DNA of 49,181 bases from Planctomycetota bacterium (GTDB taxonomy: Bacteria; Planctomycetota; UBA1135; UBA2386). Positions 34,285 through 42,300 of this stretch are shown here, piece after piece. Position numbers and translations under genes: made by a program. The DNA is taken from positions 1 to 49,181 of the forward strand of contig JAEUHU010000448.1 in the NCBI GenBank assembly GCA_016793305.1, read 5' to 3'. The notes under the pieces are model-generated. The model worked only from the letters and a program-made list of their open reading frames with translations, was not told where the DNA came from and did not search any database. Position 1 is the stretch's first letter. Each line of letters begins with the position of its first letter.

Positions 34285-34395
34285 GAAGCGCTGCCGACCA
34301 CCGCGGTGCCGACCAGACAGTTCGCCCCCGTATGGTAGCTGTGGTGCAACCTCGCCTGGTTGCAGTCCAGCGTCGGTCCGAACGGGTACTCCGCG
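34285..34395 (-). pseudogene. Decayed FGE/SUMF1-domain fragment
   Basis: Just downstream of the FGE-domain gene (stop at 34404) the minus strand, in a different frame, reads EYPFGPTLDCNQARLHHSY followed by HTGANCLVGTAVVGS. This matches the FGE region that reads SEFNVGASLSCGQANFDGN in the intact neighbour. It looks like the tail of a second, tandem FGE copy left after deletion. The rest of the 34078-34403 gap shows no other gene. Confidence 0.5.
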
Positions 34396-34403
34396 GTCGC
34401 TCG

Positions 34404-35573
34404 TCAGCGAACCGGGGCGCAGACCACCCGAAGCCCGACCTCGAGGTGCCGCGAGATGCGGCTGTTCACGCCGCGGCACGCAGAGCGGCAGCCGGGAGAG
34501 ATGTAGTGCCAGCCGCCGCCCCGGATGACCCCGTAGGTGCCGCTCGTCACGTAGGGATCGAACACCGGACCCGCAGGGTAGTTGGCGGACAGGTCCCAGC
34601 TGTCGAGGCACCACTCCCACACGTTCCCGTGCATGTCGTGCAGACCCCACGCATTCGCCGCGTAGGAGCCAACTGCGCTCGTTTGCCCCACACAGGAGTA
34701 GTAGGTGTTCCCGTCGAAGTTCGCCTGCCCGCAGCTCAGACTGGCGCCGACGTTGAACTCACTCGTCGTTCCCGCACGGCAGCAATACTCCCACTCCGCT
34801 TCCGTCGGCAAGCGATACTCGTAGCCCGAAGGCAAGCGACCAGCGGCGGCCTCCTGCACCGTGAGCGCGTCGCAGTAAGCGACGGCCTCGCTCCACGTCA
34901 CGCTCTCGACCGGGCGATTCGCACCGGGGAAGGCAAACGGTTGGCTGCCCATCACCGCCTGATACTCCGCCTGCGTCACCTCGTACTTCCCCACCCAGAA
35001 GGGCCGCGTGATCGTCACCGCATGCACCGGCTGCGCGTTCGCCTGGTTGAAGTACGGCGCCACGTTGAGCGGCGTCACCGGCGACCCCATCTGAAACGTC
35101 CCCGCGGCGATCGCCACCATGTTCAGGCTCGCCAACGGCGGCGCCGCCACCTCGATCTCCAGATCGTTGTCGGTCAGCGTGATCAGCCCAGCCCCGTCGA
35201 TGTCCGCACCCTGGATGTCGAACGACCCGCCGACCAGCAGCGGGTTGTTCGGCACCACGAACGTCAGCGCCGGGCTCTGGCCCGAAGCGTCGAGCACCCC
35301 GAGGCCGAGCACGCCGTAGGCCAGTGGATCGAGAAGCAGCACACCCTCCGCGACGCCAGGGATCGAGATGGGCAGGGCGCCGGGGTAGCTCGGCGAGCAC
35401 ATCGCCATCGCGAACTGATGCCCCGCGATCGATGGCGGGTACTGAATCACCATCGACGCGGTCTGCCCCAGCACGACCGGCGCCATCAGCTTCATCGTTC
35501 GGCCGGTCTGTGCCGTGGCCGACAGCGCCAGGAGGGAGGCGACCAAGGGAAGCAGGACGAGAGGTCGTTGCAT
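34404..35573 (-). CDS. Secreted FGE/sulfatase-modifying-factor-domain protein
   Basis: A 389-residue protein with a signal peptide (MQRPLVLLPLVASLLALSATAQ). Residues ~20-145 are a beta-rich domain of unknown type. From about residue 150 the FGE-sulfatase fold is complete in outline: MVAIAAGTFQMGSP, KYEVTQAEYQAVMG, ESVTWSEAVAYCDAL, YRLPTEAEWEYCCRAGT, DMHGNVWEWCLDSW and RGGGWHYI, CRSACRG. The Cys pair that binds copper in true formylglycine-generating enzymes is not in its usual spacing, so a non-catalytic C-lectin-like or ligand-binding role is more likely. It relates to the C-terminus of the kinase at 2759-5233. Confidence 0.88.
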   Translation of the reverse strand: MQRPLVLLPLVASLLALSATAQTGRTMKLMAPVVLGQTASMVIQYPPSIAGHQFAMAMCSPSYPGALPISIPGVAEGVLLLDPLAYGVLGLGVLDASGQSPALTFVVPNNPLLVGGSFDIQGADIDGAGLITLTDNDLEIEVAAPPLASLNMVAIAAGTFQMGSPVTPLNVAPYFNQANAQPVHAVTITRPFWVGKYEVTQAEYQAVMGSQPFAFPGANRPVESVTWSEAVAYCDALTVQEAAAGRLPSGYEYRLPTEAEWEYCCRAGTTSEFNVGASLSCGQANFDGNTYYSCVGQTSAVGSYAANAWGLHDMHGNVWEWCLDSWDLSANYPAGPVFDPYVTSGTYGVIRGGGWHYISPGCRSACRGVNSRISRHLEVGLRVVCAPVR

Positions 35574-35951
35574 GGAGGGACGCGACGGTTCGGGTGCGGT
35601 GTCCGACGGAAGTCCTTAGTCGCGTGGCGCGGAACCGTCACCCGGCTGGCGCGCCCTGTCGATGGCGTGCCCGTCGGCGACCGCGCGCCAGCGCCTCGTG
35701 CATCCCCGACCACGGGCTCATAACCCAGCGAACCCCGCCGCCCGGCCATGTTCGAAGAGCGTTCGGATCGAAGGCCCTTTTCCGCTCTCGGGTTCACAAC
35801 CCAGGTCTCGGCTCTGAGAGCGAGAGAGCAATTCTGCCCTGCTCCAGCTCTCGGCCTGTGACCCAGCTCGCGCGCACCACGACGGCAGCCGCGCAACGAC
35901 TCCACCACCGCGCACGCATCCAACCCGTTGCCGAGCACTGACGTGCACCCG

Positions 35952-35991
35952 GGAAAGAGAAACGCCCCGAGGCTTGTGGCCCCGAGGCGTT
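35952..35991 (-). terminator. Candidate intrinsic terminator
   Basis: Minus strand: ACGCC ... GGGC-CACAA-GCCT ... GGCGT forms an interrupted stem, followed by TTTCTCTTT (35960-35952). GCCTCGGGGC is repeated in the two arms. Confidence 0.5.
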
Positions 35992-36178
35992 GGTCTCCTG
36001 CGGTTGTCCGCAGGACTGGTAGTGCAGTCGGAACGCTCCTCGGCGCGCAGAGCAGAGCGAAGAGCGTTCGGACCGGTGCGGGCGAGGAGGCCGCCGAACG
36101 CCAACCCAGCCATGGCCCGCCTCCAGGCGAGAGCCGGCGGCCGGGTCCAAGTCCCCTACCGAAACGACGATCGGTAGG
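35952..36178 (-). ncRNA. Possible second structured RNA (minus strand)
   Basis: Read leftwards, the segment contains the perfect hairpin CCTACCGA/TCGGTAGG (36178-36155), the pair GAACGCTC (in 36070-36055) with GAGCGTTC (near 36040-36028), and TCCTGCGG/CCGCAGGA (36015-35996). It ends in a hairpin plus TTTCTCTTT (35991-35952). Successive perfect stems followed by a terminator suggest a stable transcript. No family was recognised and no promoter is obvious. Confidence 0.3.
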
Positions 36179-36335
36179 TAGTTCGGGCCGAGCCGTGGCG
36201 CTCCCCGAGGCAGCTGGCTGGGAAGGTCCCGCAGCAGGTTCCGCAACTTGCCTTGCTGTCCGGTTCGGAACGAGGACTCATGGCCGGTGACCGGCCTCGG
36301 AGTTTGAGGCCCAGAACATCACGACGGAGAACACC

Positions 36336-36782
36336 ATGACCACGACCGAGACCACTTCGAGCGCCACCGACACCTGGACCGACGAACTGGCCGCGCTCAA
36401 GGCCCGCCACCCGCACGCTCGCGAACCCATCCTGGCCGCCCTGAACTTCCTGCTGGCTGAGCCCAACATCACCGACGACGACGCCAAGGCCAGGGCCGCC
36501 ATGCGCGGGGTGCGGATCACGGCGGCCTCGATCAACGGTGCCAGGAACCTGCTGGCGAAGAGCGAGACGGCGGTGCCGACCGAGCCCATTGCCACGCCGG
36601 CAACGGAACGCCCGGCCCGCCCGCGCCGCGAGCGTGCCAACGAACCCGCCGTCGACGCCGAGGCGTTGATCAAGCAGGTCGTCGGCAAGCTGCAGGCGCA
36701 GGGCAACGCGGAGGCAGAGCGGTTGCGAGACGCCATGCGGAAGGCGATGGCGGTGCTGGCCGGCGCGATCGGCGAGGCGTGA
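36336..36782 (+). CDS. Small HTH/coiled-coil protein, module A
   Basis: A 148-residue protein (ATG with GGAG 7 nt upstream). The first ~75 residues are helical, with AMRGVRITAASINGARNLL resembling a helix-turn-helix. A Pro/Arg-rich linker (RPARPRRERANEP) follows, then a C-terminal amphipathic helix (QGNAEAERLRDAMRKAMAVL) of coiled-coil type. The C-terminal helix resembles that of the gene at 46413-46766 (NEAERTRLLGALEKVAAAV), and both genes precede an R repeat. Probably a DNA-binding regulator or a mobility-linked protein; the family was not recognised. Confidence 0.7.
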   Translation: MTTTETTSSATDTWTDELAALKARHPHAREPILAALNFLLAEPNITDDDAKARAAMRGVRITAASINGARNLLAKSETAVPTEPIATPATERPARPRRERANEPAVDAEALIKQVVGKLQAQGNAEAERLRDAMRKAMAVLAGAIGEA

Positions 36783-36796
36783 ACTCGCGAGAAGCC

Positions 36797-36942
36797 AATC
36801 GAGTTCTTTTCGCTGCTGCTGCCGGGCTACCGGTGCGCATTGGACGAACTTCGGCGGCTGAACCGGCAACCGGAATGGACCACGAACTCGGCATTCCCGC
36901 CTGGAACTGCGTGCGTTCGAGTTCTCGGACATCACGGGCCAC
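36797..36942 (+). repeat. Repeat R, copy 1
   Basis: A ~146-bp element sharing an almost gap-free alignment with R2 and R3. The best conserved parts are CCGGGCTACCGGTG, GGACGAACTTCGGCGGCTGA and TCTCGGACANCACG. GGAATG (36872-36877) and CATTCC (36892-36897) form a stem shared with R3. It lies between the plus-strand gene 36336-36782 and the stop of the minus-strand cargo gene at 36963. Confidence 0.85.
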
Positions 36943-36962
36943 ACTGTTTCAGCTCTCGAAAC

Positions 36963-37376
36963 TCAAGAGTACGGCTCGACTGTCCACTCAACAGAACTGC
37001 CAACCACGAATAGCTTTGATGTCTTTAATTCCGCCATGTCACGCGGCGGATCTATGAAGTCCCCGAGCTCCAGGCCAACCGCATCCTCAAACCAGCAGAC
37101 GTGCACCCCTGAGCTCAGCACTCCAGAGTAAGTTCTCCTATTTTCCGGAGTATTGGCGTCGGCATAGCAGAAACTCAAAACTCCTCTTACAACCATGCGG
37201 ACACACACCCAGAAGTCATCCCTCGGCCTCGTCGAGTCCTGCGTAGCGATCAACACCGCGACACTTAATCCCTCGCCTTCTAGCACCCGGACTTCAAAGC
37301 TCCGGACTATTCCGTCGTCGAATGCATAGAACCGACTCCGGAACAGGCGCGATGTGTCTTGATCAATAAACGGCAT
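36963..37376 (-). CDS. Cargo gene 1, unknown (immunity-like size)
   Basis: A 137-residue protein, markedly less GC-rich than the surroundings. Soluble, alpha/beta, with MPFIDQDTSRLFRSRFYAF and WVCVRMVVRGVLSFCYADA. No signal peptide or recognised motif. Its size, composition and position in an RHS region resemble polymorphic-toxin immunity proteins, but this is inference. It stops 22 bp from repeat R1 and starts 45 bp from repeat Q1. Confidence 0.65.
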   Translation of the reverse strand: MPFIDQDTSRLFRSRFYAFDDGIVRSFEVRVLEGEGLSVAVLIATQDSTRPRDDFWVCVRMVVRGVLSFCYADANTPENRRTYSGVLSSGVHVCWFEDAVGLELGDFIDPPRDMAELKTSKLFVVGSSVEWTVEPYS

Positions 37377-37420
37377 GCTAGCTCCCTATGGGTTGCAAAG
37401 GTCCTACTCCGGGCGGCAAC

Positions 37421-37531
37421 TGTACACCTTGCCTTCCTGTCACGCTGCGGCGCCCAGCAACCACTGGTGATACCCACGGCCTTCGATGGTGAGGATGTGG
37501 CAGGCTTGAAGAGCTCGCCGGGCTGCCACGC
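37421..37531 (-). repeat. Repeat Q, copy 1
   Basis: About 111 bp shared with 47411-47520 without gaps. Many differences fall at third codon positions when the minus strand is read as VAARRALQACHILTIEGRGY, ending in a stop. So Q is the 3' end of a conserved coding frame, possibly from an IS or transposition-accessory gene (an IstB-like C-terminus is one guess). The cargo gene follows it in the same orientation. Confidence 0.75.
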
Positions 37532-37612
37532 GCCCCAGCGGACGGGTTCATGGTCCCCCGCCGACCCGCCCAAAGCAACCCTTCACCGCTGTAGGCCGGC
37601 CAGGGCGAAGAA

Positions 37613-37837
37613 GAGTCCCCTTCGCGGATGGCGTCCTTCGGCGAGGGCATGCTGCGACGGGCCATCGCGGAGTTCGTCGATCACTACCACACGGAGCGCA
37701 ATCACCAATCGCTCGGCAATCGTCTGCTGCGACCGGGGCCGACGCTGCCGGTGACCGAGGGCGCCGTGCATCGGCACGTGCGACTCGGTGGGCTGCTGAG
37801 CTTCTACCACCGGCGCAAGCGGCGAGCCGCGAGTTGA
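37613..37837 (+). pseudogene. Transposase C-terminal fragment (DDE/rve type)
   Basis: Reads FGEGMLRRAIAEFVDHY followed by HTERNHQSLGNRLL and VRLGGLLSFYHRRKRR. This is the C-terminus of an integrase-core transposase of the IS481/IS3-like group. The rest of the gene is absent. It sits between Q1 and R2, marking a scar of transposition. Confidence 0.8.
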
Positions 37838-37849
37838 GTCCTGCGCGGC

Positions 37850-38009
37850 AGTCGGGAGAAGGTGATCGAGGTTCGTTTCGCTGCGGCTGCCGGGCTACCG
37901 GTGTGCCCTGGACGAACTTCGGCGGCTGAACCAAAGCCTGGAAATGACTGCGAAGTCGGCATAAGTTCCTGGGAATGCGCGCGTTCCATTTCTCGGACAG
38001 CACGCGCCT
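37850..38009 (+). repeat. Repeat R, copy 2
   Basis: Same element as R1 and R3, sharing CAGTCGGGAG at its left with R3. It lies 5-6 bp from the stop (38015) of the lipoprotein gene. The inner GGAATG/CATTCC dyad is degenerate here. Confidence 0.85.
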
Positions 38010-38014
38010 ACAAT

Positions 38015-39343
38015 CTACAACACTACCGTCACGCATGTAACGCTGTCACCGTTCGCCGGCACCGAGAACATGCGCTCAAACGATCGACTGCCCAGCCTGC
38101 CGACCAACCGGAATTCTCCGGGCATGAGCCCACCAAATCGAACCACACCTTGACATGGAAACTCCCGACTAACAACGACAACCTGCCAACTGTCAATGAC
38201 ACGCCTCCATAGCGTCATTCCTCCCGGTTCAACTTGCTCGCCGCAATCTAACCTACCATCGCCCGTGCAAAACTCGATTTGAGCTACCCGTCCACGGTCT
38301 GCATGAACCTCTAACGGCAGGAAGGAGTCATTCCACAATGGCACATCAACCCAGGCAGCCGTCCCCCCAGAGACCTGCAGGTGGCATTCGCCCTCGGGCA
38401 AGACAAGGTGGAAGTTGCCACGTTCGTCAGTCAAAGCCCAGCCGACAACACCTACTTCCGTAAACGCCTCAACAAGCAGATCCGATTCGACAACTCCGGC
38501 AACGTCCACCCTACCAACCCACACGTTGGCCGCGCCTACAAAGCAACCGTCTCCATAGTCTTCGCCCACATCCACGACAAAGCGCGCCATGATGTCGCTC
38601 TCTATCGCAAGCAAGCCATCTGCAAATGGAGCTTCAACATCAATAACCCCGTCTACCATATCTACGATCCGATGCACGACGAATCCTTCCTGCTGCATTC
38701 GCAGATTACAAGGAACGACTCCTCGAATATCAGCACCAGCTACAATCCGGATCCTCCGAGGCTCTACGGCATCGCAACGGATCGTGCGGCTATACCCGAA
38801 CCGGTCCGATCCATCGCGAGCAACTATGTAGCTGCTACTTCCCATGCGTATCACGGCCCTCTCCGCGTCTCGCGCACCGAGACCAGAGACGATAGCGACG
38901 CCATCTAAATTGGTTCTAACACCAAACCTAGCTGTAAGAACCTCCGGCCAAACCAATACACCTGGTATAGGTGCACCACTTGTATTGTCGACCACCCGAA
39001 CGCGCACACCCGCATCAGGCATTAGCGCAACTCTTGCTCCATCGACGCTTGAATACGCAACCCTTCGCGGTGCTCGACCAGGCGCCCCAACCACCACTGA
39101 CAAATAATGTGGCGCAAACCACGGGAGACGCACTTGGCCACCCGAATCTGCAAATCGCCTATCGCCCAACACAACAGGTCGACTGTCGTATGATGCGATC
39201 TCCACTTCTGCCCAGGCGCCTGCGATTGACTCGCCCATTTCATCACATACGAATATGACGGCCCAGCCTTCCCTGCTCACGGAACATCCCACCAAAAGAA
39301 CCAGCGCACAAAGGGACAGGATGGATGCAAACTTTCTTTTCAT
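38015..39343 (-). CDS. Cargo gene 2: lipoprotein with carboxypeptidase-regulatory-like beta domains
   Basis: A 442-residue protein. The N-terminus has a lipobox (SLCALVLLVGC, Cys20), so it is anchored to a membrane by a lipid. The body has several Ig-like/carboxypeptidase-regulatory-type segments (WAVIFVCDEMGESIAGAW, VRVVDNTSGAPIPGVLV, VVGWALTDERGNFHLVLPEG) with the GxFxxxLPxG signature. It is clearly less GC-rich than the flanks. It starts 39 bp behind the RHS gene stop in the same direction, so it may be the partner, chaperone or immunity protein of the RHS tip. Direct evidence is absent. Confidence 0.75.
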   Translation of the reverse strand: MKRKFASILSLCALVLLVGCSVSREGWAVIFVCDEMGESIAGAWAEVEIASYDSRPVVLGDRRFADSGGQVRLPWFAPHYLSVVVGAPGRAPRRVAYSSVDGARVALMPDAGVRVRVVDNTSGAPIPGVLVWPEVLTARFGVRTNLDGVAIVSGLGARDAERAVIRMGSSSYIVARDGSDRFGYSRTIRCDAVEPRRIRIVAGADIRGVVPCNLRMQQEGFVVHRIVDMVDGVIDVEAPFADGLLAIESDIMARFVVDVGEDYGDGCFVGAANVWVGRVDVAGVVESDLLVEAFTEVGVVGWALTDERGNFHLVLPEGECHLQVSGGTAAWVDVPLWNDSFLPLEVHADRGRVAQIEFCTGDGRLDCGEQVEPGGMTLWRRVIDSWQVVVVSREFPCQGVVRFGGLMPGEFRLVGRLGSRSFERMFSVPANGDSVTCVTVVL

Positions 39344-39381
39344 TGTAGCTTACTCCAATGCGTCTATCAAGAACTGCCCCA

Positions 39382-42300
39382 CTACTTTGGGGTAACCGGC
39401 CTCGGCTTGTAGGGCTGCGGCACCGCTGGTTTGAACCCGCCCTTTTCTCCGGGCACCTCGGGCCAACTGCCGTCGTCACTGTAATAGACGTCCGTCGGAA
39501 ACGCCTTAACGTCGTTTACGAGAGGCTTTCCAGCAGACCCCTCCATGCCAGAGACCCGCTCTGCCATGTTCTCGTATGCCTTCGCCTTGTAAGGCGATCC
39601 TTTCGGCAGCATTTCCGGGTCATTCATGGGGCCCAGGCCCAATCTACAGCCCCAAATCACGCCGCTGGAATACTGTTTGGCTGGCTTCGGGAGGGCATCA
39701 CGCAGCACCTTCGCGAGGGTTCCCGCGGAATCGGGCTGCGGCATCGGAGACAAGTCCATGGCATACTTTTCCTTTGCCGAGAAAGGAACCTCGACTCCAT
39801 GATTAATGAATACATGAAGCCAATTGCCTGATGGCTTCTTGCCGTCTTGCTCGGCCTGCTCGCCACCATCCTCGGTTGACTTCTTGCAAGGATCGGTCTT
39901 GACTTCTGGATTATCTTTGTCTAGGGCGTAACCGCGGTTCTTAGGGACGACGGTAATGATGACTCCACCTTCAGGGTCATTAGCAACAATTTGCTTGCCT
40001 GTTGCGACTTGCCTATCGTAGTTTTGGTCCCTCCCGCTATATGTTGGGTCACGCACAATAACGATCACCGTGTAATCTCCGTAGGCATCTCCCGCCACCA
40101 ACGGCCTCAGCCAAGCATAGGCATACTCATTGCCCATGTTCCCGGCGTCCGTGTGCACACCCATCGGGTCGCAAGACATGAACCGCCCCGTCACCGGGTC
40201 ATAGAACCGGTTGCGCATGTAGATCTTGCCGATCGGCGCGTCCCACCGCAGGCCCTTCCACAGGTGGTCGAAGTGCTTGCTGGAGTAGCCCTGCGGCGTC
40301 GTGCTCGACCCAACGAATACCTTTGGCATCCCGTACGGGTCGTACTCGTACGTCTCCACCACGTTGCCGTTCTGGTCGACCAGTTTCGCCGCCGTGTCCT
40401 GGCCGCCGTGAAGGATGTGATAGTCCTCCCACGTCGTGCCATCGATAGTGACGCGATAGGCGAGCATCTCGTCGAGGCTCTCCCCATGGACGAACTGCTT
40501 CCACGGCTCGAAGCGCACGCCGTAGGGCAGCCCCGAGTAGGGCTTCAGCAAGTACTCGCCGACCTCGCGCCAGCCATCGTAGGTGGAAGCCGTCACCGCG
40601 ACATTGGTGTAGATCTGCGCCACCCGGCGGTTGTAGGCGTCGTAGGCGAAGGCCGCGCCCAGTTCCTGGAGCTCGACCGTCACGAACAGGCTCGGCATGC
40701 CGCCGCCACCCGTGGAGCTGGCTGCCGGAGCCGGCACCTGGATCGCGCCACCCGGAATGGTCGCGCGTAGGCGCGCCCGGAACGCCGGATCCCGGTGCTC
40801 AATCGGCAGACGGCGCATCAGGTTGTTCACCTCGTTCTGCACCTGCTTCCGCGCTTCCCGCAGTCCTTCGAGGCCATCGAGAACGAGGACCGTGTCGCCC
40901 GACCCGGCGGCGGTTGCTCGCGCGCTCGCTTCCAGCATCAGCTGCTGCGGGCTCGGCGTCGCCTCCGCTTCCAACGAGCCCCCTTGCAGCGACTCGCTCT
41001 GCATCGACTCACCCTGCATCGAGCTCTGCTGCATCGAGCTCTGCTGCATCGAGCTCTGCTGCATCGACTCTTCCACGCTGACGAGCCAGACCTCCTGCAA
41101 GCGGTTCAGGAAGTCGTAGACGTAGAAGAAGCGCCCGTCGAAGGCGAGGTTGCCGCGCTCGTCGTAGAGGTGGGACGAGCCGTGCGCCGTCTCGTAGCGG
41201 TTCGCCGAGAAGCCCGAGGCTGGCGTCTCGAGGTCGTAGTTGTGCGTCACCGAGCCGCTTGAGTCTACCTGCTCGACGACGGACGTGCGGTTCTGGGCCG
41301 CGTCGAGGTTGTAGTCGAGCTTCTGGTCCATGCTCGCATCGTCGAAGGAGGGTGGCGGGTTCGACTCCCAATCCTGCCCCATCACGGTGGAGTTCACGCC
41401 CATGTAGGCTTCCTTCAGCCGGTGGTAGGCGTCGTAGGTGAAGCGGTCGCCGACCTTGCCGCCCACCTTCGCGTACTCCTCCTTCAAGAGGTTGCTTGCC
41501 GCGTTGTAGGTGTAGTCGAACTTGCTCTTCTCGACCGCCGAGCCACCCGTCGGCGTCACCACGTCCTTCATCTGCGTCATGCGCCCGTACTGGTCGTACG
41601 TGTAGCTCTCCACCGCCGTTGCCAGCGTCGAGGTGCCACCGTAGATCGACGTGCGCTGCTGCCGCATGCTGCCGAGCCAACTGTAGCTGGCGAGTTGGTG
41701 GGTAGTAGGCCCCACGCTCGGCCGCTGCCAGGAAACCGTCCCGAGCTGCTGCAAGGTGCTCGGCGTGAAGCTCAGGTCGAGGTTCTGGAGGTTGTAGCCA
41801 TCCTCGTAGCGCAGCCCCGTGCGGAAGCGGCTCGCGCTCGAGTAGCTGCTCTTCGTCTTCAGCACCTGCGGGCTGGTGATGTACGTCTCCAGCGACTCCT
41901 CGGTCACCCGTGAGAGGCTGTCGAACTTCGAATCGGACCGAACGATGATCCCGAACGTGAGCGTGTCGCCTTGCGCCGGGCTGCTGTTCGTCATTCCCAG
42001 CGAGTCCGCGATTCCGATCCGCCCGAACACGTCGCGGTTCAGAACATCCCCCGCGTTGTAGCCAGCCGCGATGTGAGTGCGGTACTTCGTCAGCCAGCGC
42101 GCGATCAGCCGGCCCGCGCCGTCGTAGACCATCGCGGTCTCGCCACCGTCGCCGTCGAACCGTTGCTGAATCTGCGACAGCCCGTCGTAGACGAACAGCT
42201 CAGTGTTCGGCTTCGGCACGCTGGCGGTCGGCATCGCGGTCAGGTCGGCGCCTGGGTAGTGGATCGCGAACTTGCGCCCCGCGAAGTCGAAGTGCGTGCG

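Larger units (their letters stand above)
35574..36335. other. Gene-free, hairpin-rich intergenic region
   Basis: 762 bp with no convincing gene. Two copies of CGAAGAGCGTTCGGA lie at 35753-35767 and 36058-36072. On the minus strand, CTGGGTTATGAGCCCG and CTGGGTTGTGAACCCG can form the same 5-bp triloop hairpin (near 35713-35730 and 35795-35812), with a third degenerate version near 35865. The right part is described separately as a possible RNA. Long open frames here read like shadows. Confidence 0.6.

Noticed and set aside
34404..35573. True formylglycine-generating enzyme
   Set aside because: The Cys pair required for copper-dependent catalysis is not in its usual spacing and no sulfatase is nearby.
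35700..35830. tRNA-Met-like anticodon arm (GGGCTCATAACCC)
   Set aside because: No acceptor, D or T arm can be built around it.
36156..36944. Minus-strand 262-residue frame
   Set aside because: It is antisense to the 36336-36782 gene and to repeat R1; its composition is that of a shadow.
40964..41070. CRISPR-like short repeat
   Set aside because: A 15-bp in-frame repeat without spacers inside a coding gene.
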